This document shows positions 31,872 to 42,664 of a DNA stretch of 64,000 bases, piece after piece. The position numbers and the translations under genes were made by a program. The stretch is from Pleurotus ostreatus/Saccharomyces cerevisiae fusant (taxonomy: Eukaryota > Opisthokonta), in assembly GCA_024196135.1 (NCBI GenBank), contig JAMQCK010000052.1, forward strand, positions 1-64,000, read 5' to 3'. The notes beneath the pieces were generated by a model. It had not been told where the DNA came from, did not search any database, and worked only from the letters and a program-made list of their open reading frames with translations. How positions within the stretch are numbered: the first letter of the stretch is position 1; every line of letters begins with the position of its first letter.

Positions 31872-34546
31872 ATGGTCCGAGCTTCTCGAAAGAAGAACCA
31901 GCCCCCTACCAAAGTGGGCACCACCACAAAGAAATATCGCGCGAACGCCATTCTGCGACACGAACAGGAGAAGCGGCTTCAGGTGGCGATGGAAGGTTAT
32001 CGGACTGGCGTGTATAAGTCGCTTCGAGCTGCTGCTCGCGACAACCACATCAAGGCTACTTCGACACTCACGCGTCGGTACAACGGACAGACGCAGCCGC
32101 GCGACGTTGCCCACGCTCGGCAGCACCTCATCCATCGCCACGTTGAGGAGATAGCGGTGGAATGGACACAATATTTGGGCGAGATGGGAAGGCCGTTCTG
32201 CAAGCGCACCATTGGTCCGCTCATCCAGAGACTCTGCGGACGGAAACCGTCGCGTATCTGGGTTTATCGGTTTATTGGGCGGCATAGCGACCTGCTCCAG
32301 AACCGCGGCCGACGGCTCGATCCGCTGCGCGCACAGGCATTCAACAAGACTGCAGTATCCAGGGCATGCAAGCAACTCGACGACTTCTTCCTGGCGCAGC
32401 GCGTCACAGCAGACAAGACGGCCAACATGGACGAGATAGGGTTCCAACTCTGCGGGCAGCGGTCCGGTTCGAATACCGTGTACCTGTTCAGCTCGTCAGA
32501 TACGTCCAGATACACGATTGAGGCTGACGACCTGACCCTTGTCACCGTTCTCGACTCCATCTTCCTCGATGGAACACTGAAGGCCCGACCTTGCTTTGTA
32601 GTACCGGGAACTCTGTTTGACCCGTCGTGGGGCAAGGACGTAGAAGGGAATCCATTGTGCGTGCTACTTCAGCCTCAAAGTATAGCTTGATAGACTGACC
32701 GGCTTGCAGGATCTGTACGTCAGATACTGGGTGGACCAACGAAGATATCTTCCAAAACTGGCTTGAGACCGCCTTCATTCCCGACACTCAGCAGCACGGC
32801 GACCCAGACGCTCCCATTCTCCTTACCCTCGATGGCCACGAATCCCATGTGAAGAACAAGGCTGCGAAATATGCGCGTGAGCACAACACACACATCTTCG
32901 TCGGACTTCCGCACGCGACGCACCGCATGCAGCCTTGCGACGTTGGCGCGTTCGGGCCCTTGAAGACAGCATGGGATATTCGCACACGCGAGATCCTATC
33001 GGAGCGGGGCACTCCTATACAGCTCAACGAGGTTGTACGCGAGTACATGAAGGTGCGGCGGTCGGCACTCACCCCGGAAGTTATTGAAAACGCGTGGTGC
33101 GAGACTGGCTTCTCTGTCGAGCCAGATGGGACGCCGCGCTGCAGTGCCAGTGTCTGGTCAGATCGGGACTTCGCGCCTTCGATATCAACCTCGACAAAAG
33201 CGCAGCTTCCGGCAGGCTTTCCGCAGATCCCATCCGATGTCGACACGAATGAATCTTCGTCGGAGAGCGGGAGTGACATGGAGGACGATGAGGAGATCGG
33301 ACACGAGGAACCGGCGATGGTATCGGCAGACGCAGATGATGGATCACACGCCGAAGCAGACCGTGGCATCCAGGCGGCGCAGGGTCCGGATCTCGAGGCG
33401 CACGGCGACGAGGCAGATGATACCGCGGGTGTGGAAGAGGAGGAGGATGGTGACGATGCGGACGATGAGGCCGAAGACGCAGCAGACGTAGGAGAGGTTG
33501 AAGACATCGACCAACCATCGTCGACCGCATCGCCATCAGCTTCAGCCCACAACCTGCCGTTACCCCAAGCCGGGGACGTCATTCTCGAGCGGATTCAGGC
33601 TGTTCGCATGCGGGATGACCCTCCGGATTCGCCTAGCGAGCCTGGCTCGTCAGACTCGGACCACGTCGCGTTCTTCCGCGCGAAGGCAAAACGATCAAAG
33701 GAGCGTACTCGCCGCGCTCGGGAGGAACGTGACATAGCGCAGACGTACGCCATTCTCGGCGGCCAGCGCATCGAAGCGCTGCAGGCCCGGCTCAACGCCA
33801 AAACGAACCCATCGCGCCGGAATCTCACGCTTAGCACGGGCTCGCGATTCACAACGGCCGACGAGCTTGTTGTCGAAGGTGATATACGCGACGAGAATAC
33901 GCGGGCGAAGAAGCAACATAAGGATGACGTGCAGCAGAAGAAGCAAGATGCAGCGGCTGGGTATCGTTGGGAGCGCGTGTCGAAGGGCAAGACCGGCATT
34001 GTCTTCGAAACGCCTTCATACAAGATGAATCTTGCGCAGCTGCGGCAACTTGCGTGGTGTCTAGGGCTTGACGAAAAGGGGCAGGTCGCGTCGCTGAAGT
34101 TGCGTGTCAAGGAGCACCTCGAGGCGCATCCGGAGCTCAAGGAGACGGAACAATTCTCCGCAATGTTTACACGAAAGGGGCGTCGCCAGCCCGCCGAAGT
34201 ACCTCCTCCCGAGCCCAATCTCGCAGCAATGTCGGAAGGACCACCTCCCGGCCTAACCCCAGCCTTACCTGACCATCCTTCATATCCATCGCATGCCGTC
34301 ATACCGCCCTCGCGCCCACACCTTGGGGAGATTACGAACAATGCAAGTAGCCCTTCCCCTCCGAATTGTACTTCAACCGCTGCTTTCCACCTGTCTGCAC
34401 CTGTTCCCAACTTTTCTAGATATCACCCTTATGCACATTATAATCCGCATTATCACTCGAATCATCCTCACGCGCATCCTGCTCACTCTAACACATTCTC
34501 CGACCCTTCCACCTCGTCGACATATCCTTTCCCATCTTCTCGCTGA
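31872..34546 (+). CDS. pogo/Fot1-like transposase
   Basis: Two exons, 31872-32656 and 32710-34546, encode 873 residues. The N-terminal half contains a helix-turn-helix of the Psq/CENP-B type (KSLRAAARDNHIKATSTLTRRYNG; later RIWVYRFIGRHSDLL). The catalytic DDE_1 domain has NMDE (D187), LTLDGHESH (D303) and QPCDVGAFGPLK (D339), a DD35D spacing usual for this group. Downstream is a long acidic region (about 400-510), a coiled-coil-like Arg/Glu segment, a SAP-like helix pair (LAQLRQLAWCLGLDEKGQVASLKLRVKEHL) and a His/Tyr-rich tail. The extended C-terminus is longer than in Fot1 itself. All catalytic residues seem intact, so the protein may be active. Confidence 0.92.
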
Positions 34547-34936
34547 TGCCGGGGTTTATTGTCCTACTATTCATCAGCTCCCATTCATTATTTTGATATA
34601 ATTGCATTATAATACGCTACCTACGCATCTATAGATGATACATGCCGTGTCGACTCGCTGGAATTGCTGCAGCTTGAGCAACACAGACGGCGCGTAGCAA
34701 GGCTCGAACCAGGGACACGCCACAAAACATTGCCCTGCCGAAGATGCCGGAGGCTGTCACAGCGTTACCAAGTGTTGCATTACCCCTCCGAATGCAACAC
34801 CGCCCATCTTCATGTCTACCACATCCCATAATGGCTGAAAATATTCAAGGAGGTGTATACATGTCAATCCTTGCGCTGTATTTAATCTTGTAGGATACGG
34901 GCAAGATCTGCGGCGATGATGGCTAGAGCCGTGAAA

Positions 34937-34962
34937 GTGTTGCATATCCCGTGACGGGGTGG
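34937..34962 (-). repeat. pogo right terminal inverted repeat (26 bp)
   Basis: Perfect inverse of 31325-31350. Two additional TGCAACA-type motifs lie inside it near 34770-34800. Confidence 0.95.
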
Positions 34963-34964
34963 TA

Positions 34965-35700
34965 TAAACCGAACTACGAGGAGGAACTACGAGGAGCGGG
35001 TAGATTGAACGTCCGCCGCGAATGCGCCACGTCCTTCGCGCCGACCACTACTCAGAGTCATCTCCGCGAGCCCGAAATATCCTCCTGGCGATAAGCCTCT
35101 ATCAGAGCGACTCGTTTGGTCCCTCGAATTCCCCAGAGCTCATCGAGGAGAACTTGAGCCAGCAAAACGAACAGTATCTCGTCACGTGAGAATTCGGTTC
35201 CGTCCGGCAATTCCCGTGTTTCAACTTCTGCTTCCGACCATCTCCACCTCGCCGGATCGTCGCGCATGCCTTCCGTCGAGGCAGATGCTGGCATCGGAGG
35301 TCGCCCGCGGAAGGCCCTCGACTTGGACCCCCCTTACCCTCGACGGAGTGAAGGTCGAAGAGGGCGTTCCTTAACAATCGCAATGACGACTTGAGCACGT
35401 GAAACGACGAAGGATCCGCGCATGCGAGCACGGCTTGTACCCGGCCACCACCTGCGCGTCTCGATGGCATCGTCCGAGACACGACGGATTTACGCGCCGA
35501 GTGAACACGAATGTGGACACATCTCCAGCACGGATGCCGAGAGCGACTGGCGCACACGTCTCCTCGCTGTAGAGTTGGCGTCCGAGCTTCGAAAGGCAGG
35601 CGTATAAAGGCTGGGGTGAGTGCTACTCGAACAACATCACCGCCGATCCCGCGTCGCTTTCAAGTCACCTCATTTGCCCAAACACCAAACCATCACCAGC
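34965..35700. other. 736-bp intergenic region
   Basis: Between the pogo element and the NmrA-like gene. A 78-codon minus-strand frame (35058-35294, with FSRDEILFVLLAQVLLDELWG) looks somewhat protein-like but has no recognised relatives or splice context. Otherwise nothing is supported. Confidence 0.35.
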
Positions 35701-36766
35701 ATGTCCTCCAGCTTCAAATCCTTCGCCGTCGCCGGCGCCAACAGCGCGATCGGCAAGGCCACCGTCGAGGCCCTCGCCAAGGTCCCCGACACCTTCACCC
35801 TTGTCCTCACGCGCAAGTCCACCCCGCGGCCCGACTGGCTGCCCGCTAGCGTCACCCACGTCGGCATCGACTACGACGACATCGAGGGCACCGCGGCCGT
35901 CCTGCGCGAGCATAAGGTCGAAGTCGTCATTGCGCCGGTCGGCCACTTCGCGGTCCCGCAGCAAATTCCGCTGGGGAGCGCGGCGAAGAAGGCGGATGTG
36001 CAGCTTTTTGTGCCGAGCGAGTTTGGCACGCCGACAAAGGGGTGGAAGAAGGGGGAGGCGCCGCATTATCTGTTGCCGAAGATCGAGGTCGCTGGTGAGT
36101 ACTTGCTGAGTATCCGAGGCAGAGATATTCGAGCTGACCTCTGCTATGTAGATCATCTCGAGGCGATTGGACTTCCGTCTTTGCGTATTTTCGTGAGTGC
36201 AATCGCATCGGAAATGTTTCTATGGAGCTGACCATATCATACCTAGCCCGGCTGCTTCACCGAGTTCATCGCCACGCTCGTCGGGTACAACGCCAACAAG
36301 AAGGTCAACATCCTCAACTCCGTCACCGGCGAGCGAGAGTTCTCCGTCACCACCAACCCCGACATCGGTGGTAAGTCCCGCTCCTGCACTTAATACCTAC
36401 CGTATCAAACAGCTCCTGCATCAACCACTGACCCCCCGCCCAGCCTTCGTCGCCCACCTCGTCACCACCTATCCCCTCTCCGCCCTCGCCAACAAGGCCT
36501 TCCGCATCGAGGGCGACCGCATCACGCTCAAGAGCCTCGCGGCCACCTTCAACGCGCCCATCGAGCGCGTCGACGTGATCCCCGTGTCCCCGGAGATCCC
36601 CCTCCCCTCGGAGTTCGTCGCGGAGCTGCAGCGCGTGACGGAACGGGGGCTGCTGAGCATCGATACGGTGGTCGGGGAGGGCGATGGCGCGGGTGGGGCG
36701 AATGGGTTGTGGGAGGGGCACCATTGGACAACAGTGAAGGAGTATTTGGAGGGTGGGGCGAAGTGA
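35701..36766 (+). CDS. NmrA-like/isoflavone-reductase-type NAD(P)-binding protein
   Basis: Four exons: 35701-36094, 36152-36192, 36247-36370 and 36444-36766; 293 residues. The Rossmann-fold nucleotide site is at the N-terminus (FAVAGANSAIGKATVEAL). Next come VTHVGIDYDDIEGTAAVLREHKVEVVIAPVG and QLFVPSEFGTPTKGWKKGEAPHYL, typical of atypical short-chain reductases of the NmrA/PCBER group, then PGCFTEFIA and KVNILNSVTGEREFSVTTNPDIGAFVAHLV. These proteins act as oxidoreductases or as redox-sensing regulators in the cytosol. The substrate cannot be told. Usual size for the family. Confidence 0.88.
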
Positions 36767-36981
36767 GGGAAAGTGGTGGACGAGAGTTATCGACAAGTGC
36801 GCGATAGAGCATAGAGCGCTTCGAATTGATTCCATGTACATGATATAGGGATAACAGAATCTAAGACGTACTCAATCCCGAGATGGTGGCATCGACCCTC
36901 TCAAGGCTTATGGATAGCCCGACCAAGGACATCATATCGTGGTCTGGCAAGCGGCGTAAGCTCAAGGATAGCTCTCGTAAA

Positions 36982-38809
36982 TTATGCCTTACCGTGACCC
37001 TCTCCGTCGCCTCCATTCATCCATTCCGCGAGCCTCGTTCGCAAGGGCTTCAGAATATTTGCCTCCAATGCTCGCAGTGTGTCCTTATCCCGAATACCGG
37101 TCTGTGTGTGTGATTAGTCGAAACAAAGAAACAAATGGAAGCGCTCGTACTTGATTCTCTGTATCCCTGTTCAACAAAACATAGACCAAGCTTAAGATCT
37201 CCGTCAACCGCCTCGGTTCCACGCTCTCCAAAAACTTCTCCTTGTCCACTCCCTCTAGCAAGTCCGGAGGATTCGTCCTTAGCACAGTGGCACCCAGCTC
37301 CTGCAGCGCTCTCTTCGACCCGAACACATCCGTGTCTCCATTGTTGAGTCCCTCCAGAAACGCCTCCTTCACAAGCCCAATCGCAGCGACCATCATTTGT
37401 GGCAACGACTCGTCCGCGGTCAGCTCCTTCAGAATATCCAACCGCACATGTGAGGGCGCAGCGCGCAAGAGGAGAGATAAGACGCGGAAGCTGATGTGCC
37501 GGATGGTCGGGTCCGGATGCATGCTGGCGACGGTGGGGAGGAGGGTGGAGAGGGGGAAGAGCTGGTCGGGAGAGATAGTGACGTTCGGCTGGCTAAGGAC
37601 GCGAAGGAGGAGGGCGAGGGATTCGTCGAGGGCGATGTTGGTTTGGAGAGAGATGATTAGGGCTGGCATTGCGGCGGCAAGGGTGGCGGCTGTGGGGGTT
37701 TCTGTCGAGTGGCTAGCTAATATTAATGAGGCTATTGACGCGGCGGACGTGCTAGTCGCGCCGTTCAAGGCACCGTGAGATATCTATACATTAAAGTCAG
37801 TGGAGGATAGTTACATGAAAACCGCCTCTGCATACCCCTGCGTTTTTGACCGCATTCGCGCCTTCCTCCCAACCATCAGGTAAGGGCCCGGACATACGAG
37901 CAAGCCGCGGGTATAGCTCGTTGAATGTACGCTGCGATAACGCAGATTGTATACTTCCCGAGCATGAAGAGAGTGCGTCCTCTAATGCCTGAGACAGCCT
38001 TCGCTATATTGGCACGTCAACTTGACTGACTGCTATGGTAATTATCAAGCGTACCTTCGCCTCCTCTGCAGCCGCACGGTCGATGTCAAGGCTGTCGATC
38101 CATCGCAATGTGCTGCCGGCGAGCCTTGCGACAGCTGAAAGTACTTCCCTACCATCGTCGCGTGCACAATTGGTGCTCGCGAGGTTCACCACACGCGTGA
38201 TCTCCTGAAGCAGGGGATCAATAGTCTCGGTGGCCGTCTTCCGTCGCAACTTCAGTCGTGGGATAGCTATGCGAAGTTGTAGTAGATGATACCCCAATTA
38301 CACTGGATGCCTACCTGCAGAGTACAAATCAATAATTTGGACGAGGCTCTTCGCAAGGTTACGATGGGCATCGTCCTCCGCATCATCGTCATATTGAGAG
38401 GCGACATGTTCCAGTGCTTCCTGCAGCGCTATCACGACCTCCCGCGCAGGACTGCACTCGGCCATAAGCGCTAGCAAATCCGCTGCACCGGCATTCTTGC
38501 TGGAAACTAGCGCAGAAACTAGAGAAAGTGGTTCCTTCATCGATGTCAACCACGGACATTGTGAGCAAAAACGTCAGGCTTACCAGCCTATCTTCATGTC
38601 CGCCAGATACCACACTGCTGTGCAGATCCTTCAGAGAAACACGCGGGTTCGCGTCAAGCGCTGAGCCAGTGATTGAGGCGGTTAGCGCTTCGCTTAAAGC
38701 CTGAATGCATAAGAAGACTGTTCGAGAGATCTAAGGTGCTGTATACCTGATCGTCTGATCCTTCGGGCACTTCAAGCAGTTCTCGCAACGTCTTTTTCTC
38801 GGTGGCCAT
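36982..38809 (-). CDS. glomulin/ALF4/Ybp-like helical repeat protein
   Basis: Seven exons: 38809-38747, 38700-38584, 38534-38315, 38266-38055, 38003-37836, 37783-37151 and 37101-36982; 510 residues with all phases consistent. It is almost entirely alpha-helical, for example NLAKSLVQIIDLYSA, NIALDESLALLLRVLSQPN, LFPLSTLLPTVASMHPDPTIRHISFRVLSLLLRA and KELTADESLPQMMVAAIGLVKEAF. The pattern and length resemble fungal proteins grouped with glomulin, ALF4 and Ybp1/2; members regulate cullin-RING ligases or stress signalling. No catalytic motif is visible. The assignment rests on overall similarity only. It is head-to-head with the FAN1-like gene, 190 bp apart. Confidence 0.55.
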
Positions 38810-38999
38810 AAATTGTGACCTTGGAGTGGGTGACGGTTGGAGAACAAGGAGCGGCACTCGGGCCGGGGAGTTCCCACGCATGAGGTTGGCGCCCGTCGAA
38901 GGTTTGATTGCCGGACCCCCTTCTCCTTGTACTACCACGTTGGCATCAACATCACACTCGAGCTTAACATTGCCGCCGGCAAGCGATGTGAACGCATTC
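38810..38999. promoter_or_regulatory. 190-bp bidirectional promoter region
   Basis: The start codons of the glomulin-like gene (38809, minus) and the FAN1-like gene (39000, plus) are 190 bp apart, so the two genes probably share this region. Confidence 0.4.
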
Positions 39000-41900
39000 A
39001 TGGACGGGGAGGCAGGCTCGCCCTCGTCGAGCTTTCAGGAGCCTGAACCGCCGTCGAGCTCGTTGCCTGCGAGCAGCCAGTCGTCGGGCAGCGCGGGCGA
39101 GTTGAAATTGGTGGAATGCGCGGTCATGTGGGAAGGTGAGGCGTGCGCGTACTTCCCGGTCCCCCCTCTGAATCGCGCGTAGATATGATCGACGCGGTCG
39201 ACGAGCGTCATAGGGATATGATGTCTATCGAGGAATACAGTTGGCTTCGTTTCTACTACAACTCGACCCGTACGTCCTGGGTACCGGTATGATGCATGGG
39301 ACCTGATATCGGTCTTCAGGACAAGCACAACAAGTATTCTGTGCGCTCCTCAGCCTGCCCAATACCTGGCATAGGATAGAGGAAGTCGAACATGAAGTAA
39401 CACTCGATCCTGCCAAACCCCATAACACCGTCGCTGCAGCGTTCAAGGACCTCGCGCGACCCCGACCAATCGAACCCCCTCACGATCTCACCCTCAGTCA
39501 ATTGAGCCAGCTGAGCCAGAGTCAAGCGAGCCAGTCAAGTCAAGGCAGCCAGCCAAGTCAAGACAATCAGGCGAGCCAACGGACGACGCAGCCCAGTCAA
39601 CCGAGCCAGTCCAGTCAGTCGACTCAACAAGACAGCTTTCAGCGCGTCAAGGACGAGCCCGTCGATGCATCCCTTCCCCCTCCTCCACAAAACAGTCCAA
39701 GCATCAGTCGGCGCCCGCTTGCATCGTTGACCAATTACGCTGCTATTTCACCTAGCGTGAAGGAAGAGGATTATGGCGACTCTGTCGATTGTTCCTCATT
39801 GGCGTTCGGTTTCCGTTATACCGAGCGCAAAGTCAAGCTTGAGGCTCTCACCACTGAGCAGCTCAAGGACGTCTACAGGCAGATACTTGGCAAGCGAAAG
39901 GTTAGCGGCGCCTTCTACGCTCACCAGACGTCCACTCATCGTCCTTGCAGATCAAGACGCGTGAGCAGATGATTGACGACCTGGAAAAGACTTCGAGGCA
40001 GTCGACGCTGCCCTTTACATCCATCAAGAAGGAGGACGCCGAGCTCAGCACACAGACTACGAAGCGCGTCACGCAGTTCGATAGAATGATGTTGCTCGTC
40101 GATAAATATGTCGAGGGTGAGTAGATTCATGCCATGCGCGACCGCTACTTACAATCTAGCTATGCATCAGATGTCCCCTGCATTAAGATCAAGCCGGAGG
40201 TCTACGAGTTCTTCCGACTCGTCAATGTACTGGCCTACAGGAGGTAGCACAACAGTCACAGAGGAGGTTCTGTCACTTGCTTACCGTCAGCCAGGACCAC
40301 CTACCCGGATTTCAGCTCCCCCGAAAGCCCACTGCATGACTATACGGTCGTGAAGCAGACCACGTTCTGCCAAAGGGACCACCGCATATGGTCCTCGCGT
40401 GCGGACTTGGATCAGTCCTACGACGCTTTGGTCTTGAAAGCGCGCGTGGAAGGCAAGCTTCCATGGCCTGCGAAGAAAGCTTTGCGACCGCAGCCGAAGT
40501 GCAGCAAGCCGAAGTTCTCTGCGAGGTTCCTGAAGCCGGAGGATGGTGAACAGTATCGCACTGCAGCGCAGTGTCATCTTGCGCTGGTGAAGGATGTCAT
40601 GGAGGGCGTCAAGGGCGAACTCGAACAACTTCACGCGGCTACCGAAAGCTTGGGCGACGAGCCGCCGCGTTTAACAGGTTTGAGGCGCTTCGAGCAAGGT
40701 ACGCTCATCTCCTGTGTCATGGCTGGATATAACTGATGCGGGGGCGAAGGGTACATCCTTACCCGCGTGCTCTGGACAGGCGCACAAGCTCTCGCAAAGT
40801 CGAGGGCGGACAAGGACAAGATGACCGCCATCGAACTCTACGAGAAAGTCCTCAAGCAGGATCGCTGGTGCTTGGGCGATTCTGGTGCAATATACGCTGA
40901 ATACATCAAGTTATTGCTCGACGTCGCAGCGAAAGCACCGAAGGACGAGGTATGTTGTGTTTGCGCATCAGTGTTTGTGCGGTGTCTGACTTCATGATCG
41001 AAGGCTTGTACACTGCGAGAGCGTGCCATCACCGCAGTGGTCACTGCACTCGATTGCCATGACGTTGGAATCAGTTATCGGCGTCGTCTTCGGCGGTACC
41101 GCGCGACGCTCGCGAAAGTGATGGGACATCCAGACGGCGCCATAGACGTCCCCCCTACCATCAAGCCAGAGACGATCCACCTTGTGAAGCATGTGGCGGA
41201 CGTTGAGGACAGTTGCGCTTCTCAAGGACCTAAGGGTCGGGAGGGTGTTCTGCACCTCTGGTCGAGCGCGGACATGGCCGATGAGCCGGCAAGTGCATTG
41301 GAATGCGTCGCGAGACGCTACGAGGCCAAAGGCTACACTGTGTGAGCGCACATTCAGCTTGTGCATATTGCAGACGGACTCATCTCCCGTCAGCATACGC
41401 AACAGGCATCTCCTCACCTCCATCTTCGCCCTGTTGTTCTGGGATATCCTCTGGGATGAGGACGTGCCGGGCGCTTTCGAGTACTGCTATCAAGATGGGC
41501 CGCTCGACTTGTACGAGCCTGGCGTATTCTTGCGCAGTCGAGAGCGTCAGATTTGCGAGCTGCTTAAGGACATCGGAGACGGGGAGGGTGCAGTGGTCGT
41601 CGACAGGAACTTGCGCAGTTCCGAAGATGGCTCTGCCAAGCCCATGACAGTCGGCTGGGATCACGTCCATTATAGTCCTGATGACCCGGCTACTTTCATG
41701 AAGGTCGTTCAGGTGCGTCGAGGCTATTATTTGGTTGTTCACCTCACTCAAAAATATCCTCAGGAAATACAAGCAGGCGTGCTTGTGACTATTGGCACGC
41801 TCTTCTGCGAAGACTACACCACTAGGCGCAACTCAGTGCCGGATCTGGTCGTACACGACGATCACGACGGCGGAGTGAAGTTCGTGTATGTCACGGATGG

Positions 41901-42275
41901 GAAAGCCCTGACGCCCGCCCAGCAGGTGTGTAGCATGCTCGCGTCAAGTGCAGGTTGGAGGCTGACTCGAACCAGGTGTGGATCGATACTCTCTTATCTG
42001 CGAGCGCGCAAGTCGAGTACTGCAAGGTTGTGGAAGAACCCCAGTCACCGCGCAGGCCGACCAAAAAGCGCAAGCGTCAAGCGTCGAAACTTAAGTTGGA
42101 CGCAACCTCCGACGCAGAAGAGGACGACGAGGACGCACCTCAGGAAGCGTCCGATGTGGAGGGCTCATACGAGTCCGGTCAAGTAGACTCAGCAGGACCA
42201 AGCTCGCAACTACGACGGACTAGTCGCCCTCGAGTTGCGAAGAGGCGGCGGTCGGAAGAAGATGAAGACATGTAA
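39000..42275 (+). CDS. FAN1-like protein with degenerate VRR nuclease site
   Basis: Eleven exons: 39000-39135, 39183-39269, 39320-39900, 39951-40116, 40171-40243, 40295-40698, 40750-40949, 41004-41341, 41394-41712, 41764-41925 and 41976-42275; 921 residues. Parts match FAN1 in order: an SQ/TQ cluster (about 132-182), a SAP-like helix pair (TTEQLKDVYRQILGKRK), VPCIKIKPEVYEFFRLVNVLAYR, SRADLDQSYDAL, TPR-like helices (GYILTRVLWTG), ALECVARRYEAKGY, SIFALLFWDILW and the VRR core NSVPDLVV. In the core D795 is kept, but the E-x-K pair of the nuclease reads Y810-V-T812, and the F-H-x-E motif before the core is missing (GYTVIRNRHLL). It is therefore probably non-catalytic. The C-terminal tail is basic then acidic (RRPTKKRKRQ, DAEEDDEDA). 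The intact paralogue is at 55164-58380. Exons 5-6 and 8-9 have the least certain junctions. Confidence 0.75.
39485..39640 (+). other. SQ/TQ cluster in the FAN1-like protein
   Basis: About 12 SQ and 2 TQ dipeptides occur in roughly 50 residues (pattern LSQLSQLSQSQASQSSQGSQ and onward). Such clusters are typical phosphorylation targets of the ATM/ATR (Tel1/Mec1) kinases. The intact FAN1 at 55164-58380 has no such cluster. Confidence 0.8.
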
Positions 42276-42664
42276 ATATTGCTTGTGTATCTGTTCGCTT
42301 GGATTGTTGTACACCGCTCTGCTCTCGGATACCCCTGCCATATATCTCTTAGTGTACGGTATCTGCCTATTGTTCCTTATCATCTTCGTATACTCTCGTA
42401 CCTTGCTGTTACCTTATTTCCTTACGTCCCTCTGTATCTAGCGTCACCCTCAACACGGCTGTTGCTCAACAAAGACCGCTAGAACGTCCACCATGGAAGA
42501 GACGCGCGGAAGTCACTGATTGCCAAAAGCGGCTAGCGTGCCCCTGTCGCGTTACTGTTTGCGCGTATTTTCTCGGCCCAGTATTCGCCTGGCATTCGCA
42601 CTCACGAAAAACGCCGTCGTCTTCGTGTCCTCGTCGTCGCCAACGTCCCTCACCCACATAAGCC
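42276..42664. other. 389-bp intergenic region before the septin gene
   Basis: Pyrimidine-rich leader-type sequence between the FAN1-like stop and the CDC10 start; no gene seen. Confidence 0.4.

Larger units (their letters stand above)
31325..34962 (+). mobile_element. pogo/Fot1-type DNA transposon, complete
   Basis: A 3638-bp element flanked by TA dinucleotides (31323-31324 and 34963-34964). Its ends are perfect 26-bp inverted repeats beginning CCACCCCGTCACGGGATA (31325-31350 and 34937-34962). It contains one spliced transposase gene with an intact DDD triad. The perfect match of the ends and the intact gene suggest recent insertion. Confidence 0.95.

Noticed and set aside
34690..34720. tRNA-like segment (GGCTCGAACC)
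   Set aside because: No complementary T-stem, anticodon arm or acceptor stem could be paired; it is part of the pogo 3' region.
41340..41373. 34-nt intron (GTGTGA to TTGCAG) in the FAN1-like gene
   Set aside because: The in-phase 52-nt alternative 41342-41393 with a GTGAGC donor fits local intron length and preserves alignment with FAN1.
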